Shown here one piece after another: positions 1 through 10,440 of a DNA stretch of 64,000 bases. Below the pieces are notes generated by a model, which did not search any database, was not told the DNA's origin, and saw only the letters and a program-made list of their open reading frames with translations. Source of the DNA: Acorus gramineus (lineage: Eukaryota; Streptophyta; Magnoliopsida; Acorales; Acoraceae); NCBI GenBank assembly GCA_030737835.1, contig CM060847.1, forward strand, positions 26,136,104 to 26,200,103, given 5' to 3'. The translations under genes and the position numbers were made by a program. Positions within the stretch are counted from its first letter, which is position 1. Every line of letters begins with the position of its first letter.

Positions 1-1176
1 CATGGATACATCATAATAATCAGGCATGCACAGGTGGCTACATAATTTAGCTAGGGCCCCCCATCGATGCGCGACGCGCGTCTATGCGGATCGAGCGCAT
101 CCCTAGAGAGGGGGGGGGGGGATTGGAACAGAACGACTCACCTTACGACCCGGGACCTCGCGCATCCCATCCGACGAGATCTGCAAGGTAGGGGCATCCA
201 ACTGGTGAGAAACAACACAATTTATACAAAGAAAACATTAGAAATACCCCATACTAGGACAAGCATGCATACGGGCTCGCACGGATGTGAGCACGCACGT
301 ACGCACGCGAGTCCGAGTGCCCCGACACCTACCCGAATCCTTGGGCAACCACACGCATGGCCCCCCGCACGCGCACGGACGAATGCGCACGCACGCACAC
401 ACGCCCAGCCCGCGCCCCTCGCGCAGCACCCCGCGCACGCCCCAGCACCATTGGCGCACTGCCGCGCGCCTGCCCACGTGCCCAGACGCGCTGCCGCACT
501 CACGCGCACGCTCGCGCGCGCCCGCGCGCACTGCACGTCCAGCCCGCGCCCTCGCGCAGCACCCCGCGCACGCCCCAGCACGCGCACGCACGCACTGGTC
601 CCCTGCCCCGCGCCCAGGCAACATGCCCAGGCGCCGTGCCGCGCACGCACACGCTCGCGCGCACGCCCGCGCGCGCCTGCGCGCACTTTCGCTCGCGCCT
701 ACACCCGCGCGCACCCGCGAACCCGCGCGCACGCGCCCGCCAGAGCCTGCCAGCGCTCGCCTGCGCGCGCGCAAGCGCGCAGACTGCGCCCAGCGCGCGC
801 CCAAGCCATCCTTACCCCATTTTAACCCTCCCCAACCCCTCACACACACCCCAACCCACCTACCTAGCATGCATAACCTCCCAACCAACCCCTTAAGCCA
901 AGAAAATCAAGAAAAGAAGGGGAGGAGCTCACCTTGGAGGGGGAACAAAAGGGGGAGGTTCGGGGTGCCCCGACGCACCCGCGATCACCTCAACCGCCAC
1001 CACCACCACCGCCGCCTCCTCGGCCTCTCCTCAGCCTCCTCCTCAGCTGAGAATCAGGGGGGGGGGATTCATGCAAAGAGAGCTTGAGAGAGGGGAGACA
1101 AACAACCACAACAACACTCCCACACAAACCCACTCATGCACTTGCACCTCCACCATCTCTTCTCTTGGGGCATATT
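1..1176 (-). repeat. Diverged long-LTR-like GC-rich segment
   Basis: On the minus strand this stretch follows the same order as the long-LTR family elsewhere in the window: a donor-like AAG|GTGAGC near 930, a GC-rich block (about 290-800), then CTTGCAG|ATCTCG near 180 followed by a GTGAG donor near 141. Sequence between these landmarks is too diverged to be an ordinary family copy, and the terminal TGTCACGCCCC is not visible. It is probably an older copy or sister family. The right edge abuts a normal LTR terminus at 1177. Many long ORFs on both strands come from the lack of stop codons in GC-rich sequence and are not genes. Confidence 0.55.
142..180 (-). other. Mini-exon-like segment in the diverged LTR
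   Basis: On the minus strand CTTGCAG precedes a 39-nt segment that is followed by GTGAGTC. The family copies have the same arrangement with 36 nt. Retention of acceptor and donor in this otherwise diverged copy suggests selection or recent common origin. Function is inferred only. Confidence 0.35.
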
Positions 1177-1914
1177 TGTCACGCCCCAGGGCCGGCTGAC
1201 CCCGGGACGCGGCAAGTGTATATATGATATCAGTAACAGGAGTTCAATAATATACTAACACAACAGCTAAAATGACAACACAGACAACAAAAGCAGGGCT
1301 GACATGATATATACACCAATAGCGGAAGCTAAAAGACTGAATCTGTAATCCAAAACATATAACAGACTCGATACATAATCAACTGTCCTGTGAGAGCCAA
1401 TATATACAAAGACATCCAAATACAATACAAAGACGTGTGCCCAAGCACGGAATATAATACATACAATCACAAGGGATGCTGATAGCCTCTGATACTCGCG
1501 GGACGTGGCGCTACTCCGCTACTGATGAAGTCCCTCGGGGAGCTCTTCCTCCAGATCCGACTCAGATGACACTGGAGAAAATATTATGCGAGGGGTGAGC
1601 CACACGCTCAGTGAACAGCACAACCCATGCATCACAGCAATATTAACCACAATTAAACAACAAACAGCCTCAAAGTGGCATAACGACATAAGTCCAGTGG
1701 TTCGTACACTGCCGAACCACCACACCCTCACCCTCACCCCTCAATAGGTGACATAGGATATTGGGACATACTAATCTAATAATCATCCTTAGACCACAAT
1801 TCCACAAACCAGTGGGTCACCTCATTGCTGACCCACCACACCCTCACCCTCACCCCTCTATGGGTGACATAGGATATTGGGACTGACTAGGCTGTTGGTC
1901 ACCCTTGGTCCACC
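1177..1914 (-). repeat. Chromovirus long-LTR fragment (3' end)
   Basis: Begins with TGTCACGCCCCAGGG, the reverse complement of the family LTR 3' end, and follows the LTR through the terminal acidic-exon region and the GGGTGA repeats. It stops where a plus-strand LTR begins at 1915, just after GGTCCACC. In other copies the next bases are GATAGTCTC, so the plus-strand copy inserted here. The continuation of this minus LTR is not found in the window. Confidence 0.85.
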
Positions 1915-2176
1915 TGTTATATATGTGTCACTTTTAACCTGCTGGTAACCGTTGGAGCGTTCTGGCAGTTTTTCATTTTTTTCGGTTTTCGATCGGAACC
2001 GCTAATTTTTGGACTGTTAGCTATCGTCCTGAGTTAGAGGACTCTGATTGGAAATCTAACTGCATATTTGGTGTCCTGGTGCCATTTTAGGCCTCTCACA
2101 AAAATTTCATCGAATTCCGGTAACGTTTCCGAAATTTCGCAGTTTCGGGGCGTATCCGGGTATTTTAAGTGACTTG

Positions 2177-2187
2177 CTATATAAAGG
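2177..2187 (+). promoter_or_regulatory. TATA box of long-LTR promoter
   Basis: CTATATAAAGG lies about 262 bp from the LTR start. Equivalent motifs occur in other copies (for example TTTATATAAAT at 25415-25425). This places transcription start near LTR position 290, so U3 is under 10 percent of the LTR. Motif-based inference; no transcript evidence. Confidence 0.5.
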
Positions 2188-2311
2188 AAATCTAATTTTG
2201 AGTGAGCACTATTCATCATCCCTACCATTTGGATTTCTCTCTCCTCTTCTCTCTTTTTCTCACTTTTGAGCCCCTTAGACCCCTCAAACCTAAAAACCTA
2301 AAGCATAGGAA

Positions 2312-2336
2312 GTGTAGATCGGGTCCCGATCTACAC
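2312..2336. repeat. LTR leader palindrome
   Basis: Two perfect 12-nt arms, GTGTAGATCGGG and CCCGATCTACAC, surround a single T. The same palindrome is at 25551-25575, 48862-48886, 63162-63186 and, with small changes, 15864-15888 and 56785-56809. It lies in the predicted 5' leader of the LTR transcript. Confidence 0.85.
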
Positions 2337-2936
2337 CCCGGTGCTTTCAAATCCCGTTTCTGGCGAGATTAGCCCCTCCGTCCCCCCTCTCTTCTCCTCT
2401 GTTTTGGACCATTTCGAGGGCCAAGATAGATCCGGGCGGTGGAAGCCTTTTGGGTGAGGTTTCGGTGGCGGAGAGCAACCGGACTTCCCTTCCTCCCCTT
2501 GGTAAGCCCTCTTTCTTCTCTTTTTATGCTTAGATGTATGTTAGGAGGGTGGAAAAGAGGTTGGGCGGTGGTCGGCGGCGGTGGGTGGCCGTCGGAGGGC
2601 TGTGGGGGGTGGTCGGAGACCATTGGTGGCCGGAGGTGGGTGGTAGAGGAGCTCGGGCAGGTGGGCTGGCAGTCCCGGGAAGCAGGCAGCACCGGTAGCA
2701 GCACAGCAGGCTGGGCGCGCGCGGGCGTGCGCACGGGCGTGCGCTCGGGGGGAGCTGGTGGCCAGCAGTGCGTGCGTGCTGGGCGTGTTGGGCGTGCGGG
2801 CGTGCTGGGCGTGCTGGGTAGGACTAGCTCGGGTAGGCTGGGAGCAGGTGCACCAGTTTGCCGGGCGCGCGAGCACGCGCGCGGGCGTGCGCTCGGGGGG
2901 TGTAGGGGGAGGTGTGCGGAGCGGGATGGCCGCGGG

Positions 2937-3110
2937 TAGGGGTGTCAACGGGTCGGGTCCGGGCCGGGTCGGGGTGGACCCGGACCCGACCCGTGACAGG
3001 ACCCGACGGGTCCGGGTCCAATCCAGGACCCGGCGGGTCCAGGAAAAAGTGGACCCGGACCCGGACCCGTCGGACCCGGGTCCGACCCGACCCGACCAGA
3101 CTAGGAAGTT
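2937..3110. repeat. hAT-A terminal and subterminal repeats
   Basis: The terminus is followed by many direct and inverted copies of GGGTC/GACCC and CCGGACCCG-type words. Such subterminal words are the usual binding sites of the element's own transposase. Confidence 0.65.
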
Positions 3111-4483
3111 AAAAAAAATGACTATAGCCGTGGTTGCCTATTTATCACAGTTCCTATAAAACCAAACACAGTCATACATCAAACTAAAATTCCAGCAGCA
3201 AACAGAGTTAAAACATCAGAATCAGAAGCATAAGCTTATCATGAATACATCAACAATATATAAGCAAACCAGAAAAGTGTCAGTATCTACAAGTCTCACA
3301 TGCAATAAAGGAACAAAACCCAACTTGCCAGCTTAATTAGCAAGCAAAAAAAAAAGTCCAATAATCTATACGATACAACATAGCTGCAACAAGAATGTAA
3401 ATCTGAATATCAACTTTCAAAGAACCACCACAACAAGAAGTCTCAGCATCTCTACATTTTTTTCATAATAGCTGCTCTCAACAAGCTTTTTCATAAAAGC
3501 GATATTCTCAACGATATCCTCAACTAGCTTTTACAGAAAAAGCTGTTTTGTGGATGTTTAACACGACATAATCAAATTCGGAACCAAATAAAAAATGTTT
3601 CAAACCAATTATCCGAAAGCTGATTATGAAGAAGCATAGTCAATTTGACAGTTGGTTACAAGCAGGGCCACAGCTAATGCAGGAACACACCCAATAAAAT
3701 ACATAATCATACTGTGAATTCATAAATGATAGAATAATAACCTGCATCATGCAGAAAACAATATGAGCCACAAGAATAACCACAGCGAGTACATGTTAGC
3801 TCCCTAATCTTGTTCGGTTGGACACCCAAATTTGTTCAAGAAAAAAAATCATGAAAGAAATACTTGATTATATACAAACTCTTCGATGTGAAGGATGCTC
3901 AAAGTCAAATGTGCAAATATTAACCTAAACAACATTTAAAACGATAAACACTAACATAAATAACATATTAAACTAAACAATAAACATAACTAATTATACA
4001 AAGATTCAAAACAATATTAACCTAAACAACATTCAAAACAATAAGCATTAATATATTAACCTAAACAATAAACATAAATCATCTAACAAACTAATTAATT
4101 ATACAAATTCAAAAGCTAATAAGTTAATTGTCCAAAACAAACCAACGAGAATACATTATTAAGTTTACTACATATTAAACAACCAAGTTCTTGCAAGTTA
4201 CAACATCAACAAAACAAAAAAAATGTTTTAAATCATCTAATGAGTAGAAGTTTAATGTTGAATGCTGGGCTTGCAGAATTTCCACATACCTGCAACATCA
4301 AAAGTCAAAACAATAGCATGAGATTATTTTTTCTTCAACTTGATCTATACTGCTTGTACAAATTTGAAAAACTAGGGTATTCAAGTTAAAAAAAAAAAAA
4401 CTGATCTATTCAACATGCACTTACTAAGATAAAGAACAACTAGATGAAAAACTTGTCCAAAATGAGATATTCAAAGTCTTTAA
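3111..4483. other. AT-rich non-coding 3' part of hAT-A
   Basis: Low-GC sequence with several loose repeats of 'aacctaaacaacattcaaaacaa' type (about 3920-4090) and short A runs. No ORF, RNA or second terminus is seen. It probably contains the 3' UTR of the transposase. Confidence 0.5.
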
Positions 4484-6430
4484 CTAGTTCTTGTGAATTC
4501 TGGATTCACAACCGATGCAACGTAATCTGAAAATGAGTAATAGCAACCGATAACTATTAGTAATAACATTGAATGATATGGAATATGGCTGATGTAAAAA
4601 TTTGACCACCTTACCTTTGTTTTTACGTGATTCCACCCAGTCTTGCACAGTTACCAATGCCTCTACAATATCTGGATTTAAAGAAAGACGGGAGTCATCA
4701 AGAATCCTCCCTCCAACACTAAAAGCCGCTTCTGAAGCAACTGAGGTCACTGGTATCGCTAAAATATCACGAGCCATCCTTCCAAGTGTTGGAAGTTTAG
4801 GGCTATTGATTTTCCACCAATGCAAAATGTTAAAGTCTTCAGTTCTAGGAAAAACAGGCTCGTCCAAATACTGATCTAACTCTGACTTTGGAATAATGGT
4901 GGTAGGCTTGGCACTCATTCTCCACTGATCAAATTCACTATGCTTGTCACCAAGAGATGAAACAGAAGGAGCTGAAGAACTGCCACTAGAAGATGCAATC
5001 AAGGTAAAAGGACTACCTGCCTCATATTCAGTAAAAAGATCAACTAGAGAAGAACGAGCCCTCATGATGTATCGGCTAGCTTCATCACCATAAAGTCTGA
5101 CATACCAATATTCAACCAAATCAAACTTAAACCTTGGATCAAGAACAACTGCAATGGCCAATATCAAGCTACATTCTTCCCAATACTTGTTAAATTTTTG
5201 TTTCATTGGGGCAGCCAATAAACGAAGAAATGCATGCTCACTGTTTTCCCATACATTCAAACGCAATTGGATATCACAAATATCAGGAAAAAATAAGTTT
5301 GATGTGGGAAAGTTTGTTCCAGAAAAGGTTTTTGTTGCTTCATAAAACACTTTCAAGCAATCACATATGATTTGTGCCATCTCCCACTCTTCATGCGAAG
5401 GACAAAACTTGTATTGCCGATCTATTTCTTCCAAGCGAAAAAATGCTTCTTTTAGTTCTAAAGCAGATTCCAACATCAAGAATGTGGAGTTCCATCTAGT
5501 TGGAACATCTTGACTCACCCCCTTCCTTCTACCTTGCATCTTCACTTGATTCAAAGCATGTTGGAACTTTTGTTTAGCCGAAGTTGTTCTTTTAACATAT
5601 TTTGCACTATTCCGAATCTTTTGAATCATCTCTTTTATTTCTTCAAGTCCATCTTGCACAATCAAGTTCAAGATATGTGCACTACACCGAACATGAAATA
5701 ACTCTCCATTCAATGGAAGCAAGGTTTTATCTGTCAAAGAAGACTTCAAACTTCTAACCATAGCATCATTAGTGGAAGCATTATCAAGAGTCAATGAGAA
5801 TAACTTTTTGTCAATATTCCACTCCAAAATCAAATCCATAACAACTCTTGTAAGAGTTTCAGCATCATGAGGACATTCAACTGAGGGAAAACCAAGAATT
5901 TTATGGTGCAATTGCCAAGCATCTATATAATGAGAAGTCAAACAACAATACCCAATATTTTGATCTGATGTCCACATATCAGTAGTGAGGCTGATCCTAG
6001 AAGAAAGATTATCAAAATGGATATATAATTTTTCCTTTTCCTCCTTGTGTAATTTGATGATATCTGCTCTCACTGAATTTTTGAAAAGAAGATTGAACTG
6101 TGGCTGAAGATTATTCAAAAAAACTTCAAAAAACTCATGTTCAACCATGTTAAATGGATAATTATGCTTCGCAATCATTCTTGCTAAGTCCAAACGACTT
6201 CTTTCTTGGTCAAACTTGAAATTTTTTATTTTGGCGGATGCCCCAACTGCGTTAGTTTCCACTTGTAACATTTGTTGGCCCATAGTTCTAAAAGTTCGAC
6301 CATTACATCTGCCCAAATGTTTTTTAAGATGTGAAGTGCCACTAACACTTGATCCGGTTAACTCCTTCTTGCAATATTTACATTTTGCATATTCTGTCCC
6401 ATTCGCCTTGATAACTTTATCAAATTCCAA
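4484..6430 (-). CDS. hAT transposase, BED-finger type (RICESLEEPER-like), partial
   Basis: A 648-codon open frame encoding a cut-and-paste DNA transposase of the hAT superfamily. A BED zinc finger lies at about residues 17-42 (CKYC ... HLKKHLGRC). The RNase H-like catalytic fold follows, with the acidic residues of LTTDMWTS (D151) and LTLDNAST (D216) and the RCSAHILNLIV motif near 248-258. The hAT dimerisation domain is near residues 525-610 (PVTSVASEAAFSVGGRILDD). The frame is undisturbed over this length. Position 6430 is a TTG inside a longer frame, not a true start: coding-like residues (SDQNW) continue upstream to a stop near 6503 with no ATG. Either an upstream exon is missing or the 5' end has been lost. 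The last 40 or so residues look like read-through past the usual C-terminus. Confidence 0.88.
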   Translation of the reverse strand: MEFDKVIKANGTEYAKCKYCKKELTGSSVSGTSHLKKHLGRCNGRTFRTMGQQMLQVETNAVGASAKIKNFKFDQERSRLDLARMIAKHNYPFNMVEHEFFEVFLNNLQPQFNLLFKNSVRADIIKLHKEEKEKLYIHFDNLSSRISLTTDMWTSDQNIGYCCLTSHYIDAWQLHHKILGFPSVECPHDAETLTRVVMDLILEWNIDKKLFSLTLDNASTNDAMVRSLKSSLTDKTLLPLNGELFHVRCSAHILNLIVQDGLEEIKEMIQKIRNSAKYVKRTTSAKQKFQHALNQVKMQGRRKGVSQDVPTRWNSTFLMLESALELKEAFFRLEEIDRQYKFCPSHEEWEMAQIICDCLKVFYEATKTFSGTNFPTSNLFFPDICDIQLRLNVWENSEHAFLRLLAAPMKQKFNKYWEECSLILAIAVVLDPRFKFDLVEYWYVRLYGDEASRYIMRARSSLVDLFTEYEAGSPFTLIASSSGSSSAPSVSSLGDKHSEFDQWRMSAKPTTIIPKSELDQYLDEPVFPRTEDFNILHWWKINSPKLPTLGRMARDILAIPVTSVASEAAFSVGGRILDDSRLSLNPDIVEALVTVQDWVESRKNKGKVVKFLHQPYSISFNVITNSYRLLLLIFRLRCIGCESRIHKN

Positions 6431-6503
6431 CCAATTCTGGTCCGAATGCGCCTTGCGGGCTTGATCGGATCGTCTCTCGGAAGGGGGATGGGGTGTGGTT
6501 CCT

Positions 6504-7506
6504 TACTGAGGCGCCCGACAGCTCCTCAGGAGGATTCAAGGGTGATTGTAATCGCCATCTGCTTTCTCAAAAAGCAGGAAAAGTTTGGTGTTATTGTTGA
6601 TCGCCTTCGTGGGGGGGATTGTGGGTTGTCCGCTCTGAGATACAGGCCTGCTGCACACAGAGGTGAAAATGGGGAATCTTTTTCTGCTTCCGAAACTTGA
6701 CAAAGGGAGGTTTAAAAAGACATGGGGTGGGTGAGGGCCGGCTACTGGACTTTAGCCGCCTTGAGGGGGATGGCTACTTATGACTACGCCTGGGACCTGG
6801 CTCTGTTTGGGCAGAACCTGGGTAAGAAATGGGTTAGGGTTTGGTAGAGGTTAAGCTAGGTTTTTCCTAGGTTTTGGAGAGGGTTTTTAAAGTAGTACTG
6901 TGGGGGGTGAAGGATTTGAATAGGTGATTGTTGATGATGGTTGATTGAGATTGTGATATGTATTGATGAAGAGTTGGGTGCCCCCTATTTTTAGAAAAAA
7001 TGGGACAGAGGAGTGTCCACAGGACAATAGATCAAATTGGATAATAAGGTGGTTGATTTGACCTCCCATTAGATCTTTGTTTCTAACAATTGCCCAAGTG
7101 AGGGGCGGCCACTCTCAAGATGCCACCCCCATGATGACCTGCCAAACATCCAATCTCTGACAAGCGGTGGCTTGAGGCGGTTACTATGGTTGAACCATCA
7201 AAGAAGGGGCGGCTAAAAGGAACAAACCGCCACAATCATCAGCATTAAATGCTTCATTATGTCCCATCCAAGGGAAGCGGTTGGGGGCGGTTTAAGGGAC
7301 GGCTAGTTGAAACTAGCCCGCCTAATGAGGTGCGGCTACTTTCAACTAGCTGCCCGGCTTCTGGCATTTTAATTTTTCTAAGTGTTTGTGGCATAGGTTC
7401 CATTTGTTCCTTTAAAGATGTTTTCTATTAGATTCCAAATGTGATCATTTCTAAATATTACTTGAAGTATCTTCATTTCTTTGGACGGTCAAAATTGGGG
7501 TATTTA
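6504..7506. other. Unassigned sequence between two hAT elements
   Basis: No convincing gene. The first 220 bp are moderately GC-rich with a short plus-strand ORF (6446-6700) that I do not recognise. From about 7080 the sequence has several GGCGGCTA/AGCCGCC words in both orientations, capable of local hairpins. It could be an LTR or gene remnant. Confidence 0.3.
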
Positions 7507-9393
7507 CAGGCCTGTCAACGGGTCGTGGGTCGACCCGGACCCGACCCGATACAAGGCATAAATACCCAACCCACAGGACCCGACAATCAAAACGGGTCGG
7601 GTCTGGGTCCACCCCGACCCGATCCTATGGACCCAATTGACTGTTATATATGTGTCACTTTTAACCTTCTGGTAACCGTTGGGACATTCTGGCAGTTTTT
7701 CGTTTTTTTCATTTTTCGATCGGAATCGCTAAAATTTCGGGCTGTTAGCTATCGCCATGAGATTGAGGGCTCCGATTGAAAATGTAACTGCATATTATGT
7801 GCCCTGGTGCCATTCCAAGCCACTCACGAAAATTTCATCGAATTCCGGTAACGTTTCAGAATATCACAGTTCCGGGGCGTATCCGGGTTTTGACCGAGCG
7901 AGAAGTCATTGGGAGAGTTGACTTGGTCAAAGTGGGCCCATGGACTTGGTCAACCCTTTTTGTTTTTATTTGTGGTTGGGTTGACCCAAGTCAAAACCCA
8001 CTTAACTCATCTAATCATGCCTTAAGCCCTAATTAATCTTGGTTACCCTAATCTAAGTGAGGTTTGACTTATTTAAGTGGGATGAAAAGTTGCCATGCAC
8101 TATTCATCATGTTCTTCCTTGGAATTTCTCTCTCCCCCTCTCTACTTTTCTTAGTTTTGAGCCACCTAGGGTTCTCAAAACTTAAAACTCAAAGCATAGA
8201 AAGGATAGATCCGGTCCCGATCTACACCCCGGTGTTTTCGGATTCGAATTCCGGCGAGTCTTGCCCTTTCTCCCGCCCTCTCTTCTCCTCAGATCTGAGC
8301 CCTTTCGGAGGTGGGAAGAGGTCTTGGTGGTGGAGACCCTTGGAGAGGTGTTTCGGTGCGCGGAGAGCAACCGAACTTCCCTTCCTTCCCTTGGTAAGCT
8401 CTTTTTCCTTCTTTTTTTTGGCTTAGATGCTTGTTAGGAGGGTGGTTTTGAGGTTGGGTGGTGGTCGGCGGCTGTGGGTGGCTGTTGGTGGTGGTTGGGA
8501 GGCGGTTGGAGGCCATTGGTGGCCGAAGAGAGGAGGTGGGGTTGCTCGGGCAGGGTGGCTGGCTGTCGCAGGTAGGATGGCAGCGGGCGCAGCAGGCAGC
8601 GCATCAGGTGGCCGGACGCGCGAGCGCGTGCGCGCGGGAGTGCGCTCGGGTGGTGCAGGGGGCGTGCTGGGCGCGCTGGGTAGGCTGGCAGCGCTGGCAT
8701 GTAGGCGGGCAGTGCTCGGGTGGGCAGGCGAGCGGTGCTCGGGCCACTCGGCGATGCGCGCAGGCAGGCAGCGCGGGCAAGCAGTGCGGGTAGGCTGGCA
8801 GGCGCGCTGGGCGCGCGTTGTCGAGCTTGCGCGTGGGTGCTGGGTGAGGGTCCCGGGTGCTGGGCGCTGGGTCCCTGATGCTGGGCGCTGGTTGTGGGCG
8901 ATGGGGCGCTGCGAGCAGGGCGTCGTGCGGGGGCGTGCGCGCGGAGCGCTGCGTAGAGGCGCAGGCGCGCTGTGCGCGCGCGGCGAGTCGATGGAGTGCT
9001 GGGCGAGCGGATGGTGCGCGCGGAGCGAGGCGAGGGCGCGGTTAGGCGAGCGGTGGTGCGCGCGGGGCGAGGAGCTGGGCGCGGGGCGTGCGGTGTGCGC
9101 GCGGGCTGTTGCGGTGGGACGCAGTGGGCGCGCGGTGCACCCGGGAAGCTCGGCGGCGTGTCCGGGCGTACAGGCTGGGTTCGGCAAGGCACCTTGGCGC
9201 GCGGGCCGGGGCTCGGCTGTGCGCCCGGGGCGGGTGGCCGTGCGTGCGGCTGCCCGGGGGTTTGGGAGTGAGTCGGGATGCTCGGACACGCGTGCGTACG
9301 GGCCATATGTACGTTTGTTCGAGTGTTGTGTATTTTAGTGTATTTTATTGTATTTGTGTATTATACTCACCGTATTAAATACCTGTCTTGCAG

Positions 9394-9429
9394 ATCTTGA
9401 CGGACGGTCGCGCGACGACCTAGATACCG
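9394..9429 (+). other. Conserved mini-exon-like segment in LTR
   Basis: CTGTCTTGCAG precedes a 36-nt segment that ends at a consensus donor, CCG|GTGAGT. The same pairing occurs at 26823-26858, 36984-37019, 50119-50154 and 57853-57888. Confidence 0.5.
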
Positions 9430-10211
9430 GTGAGTGGGACGATCCAACCCAGTAGGGAGGCGTTACATGCACTTGGGCGTGTACCGTCCTCCCCTGGGGC
9501 ACCATAGTAAATATTAACCTGTTTAATATGAAAATTATGTAAGCATGATAATCTGTAGTATGCATGCCACCCTAGATTTGTATGCTAGGGACTTATACCC
9601 TTAGGACCCGTATAAGAACCATGCACCCTGTTATCATGTTTCCATGCTAGGAAAGCCCCGACCGATGCATGTTCCCATTTAGTTTAATTTATTTAAATAA
9701 AATGCGAGCATGTGATTATTAGCCTGTCTTAGTGAATATTATAGGGGAGGGGCCTCGCGAGGACAGCGATGAGACCCGGGCTAGGGTACTCCGTGTTCCT
9801 TGTTTGGTTGTCGGGATGTCCTATATCGGGACCTCACGCTGCCCTCCCAAGGATTCTTTCCCCGTTAATATTCCAAACTCTTTATTATTATAACGCATGT
9901 TTGCCCGCATCCTGGTTATGCGCCCTGTTGGAATTCTGAAGAATTCAAGGCATTAGAGTTGTAGAGATGTGTGGTCGGCGGATCCGAGTGGATCATATGC
10001 GTATGGTTAGGCTGTTCTGTTTCCCTTCGTTGGATTCGTGTAGAGACTGCCCCTGCGTTAGAAAGGCCGTCCCTTCTGAGGGCTCCCATCAGTAGGCGCC
10101 TCCCGATATTTGTGACGGACTGTGCTGAAGTGTGGGTGAAGGCCAAGCGGCCTACGGAGTGGAGGAGAGACTATCGGTGGACCAAGGGTGACCAACAGCC
10201 TAGTCAGTCCC

Positions 10212-10440
10212 AATATCCTATGTCACCCATTGAGGGGTGAGGGTGAGGGTGAGGGTGTGGTGGGTTGGCGATGTAGCGACCCACTGGATTGTAAGTCCCA
10301 AAATCCATGTCACCTATTGAGGGGTGAGGGTGTATGATTTTGTGTATAGATGTTATCAGGCTAGTCAGTCCAAAAATCCCATGTCACCTATTGAGGGGTG
10401 AGGGTGAGGGTGTAGTGGGTTGGCAATAGCGACCCCCTGG
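10212..10440 (+). repeat. GGGTGA repeat array with G-quadruplex potential
   Basis: Three imperfect copies of a roughly 90-bp unit: 'cctatgtcacc', a short palindromic turn (CACCcattGAGGGGTG), a run of GGGTGA units, then 'gtgggttggcgat..agcgaccc'. At 10234-10255 four G runs are separated by TGA, matching the G3N1-7 quadruplex rule. Every complete LTR has two or three of these units. Confidence 0.7.

Larger units (their letters stand above)
1915..2936 (+). repeat. Chromovirus long-LTR fragment (5' part)
   Basis: Starts with TGTTATATATGTGTCAC and contains the promoter region, the palindrome at 2312-2336, the GGTAAGCC donor-like site at 2502 and the beginning of the GC-rich block. It is cut at 2937, where the hAT terminal motif starts. 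The remaining two thirds of the LTR is missing from the window, so the break involved more than a simple hAT insertion. Confidence 0.85.
2937..6503 (-). mobile_element. hAT transposon A, 5' side missing
   Basis: The left terminus TAGGGGTGTCAACGGG with dense ACCCG/CGGGT subterminal motifs is typical of plant hAT ends. The transposase gene on the minus strand reads toward this end. No matching inverted terminus is found to the right before 7507, and the transposase frame hits a stop near 6503 without an ATG. The promoter side of the element therefore appears to have been lost or replaced. The boundary at 6503 is approximate. Confidence 0.7.

Noticed and set aside
287-1087. Long overlapping ORFs on both strands (also 8423-9338, 14704-15859, 25580-26762, 35717-36961, 48897-50158, 57005-57826)
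   Set aside because: They fall in the GC-rich LTR block, exist in four to six frames at once, are Arg/Ala/Pro/Gly low-complexity, and change length freely between copies. Absence of stops is explained by base composition.
6446-6700. Small plus-strand ORF upstream of hAT-A
   Set aside because: No recognisable motif and no relation to the transposase; it probably reads through unassigned repeat sequence.
2937-7506. Treating 2937 and 7507 as the two ends of one hAT element
   Set aside because: The motif at 7507 is in the same orientation as that at 2937, not inverted, and pairs better with the inverted end at 11394.
10231-10262. Telomere-like repeat (GGGTGA)
   Set aside because: The plant telomere unit is TTTAGGG; these runs are short, interspersed and part of every LTR copy.
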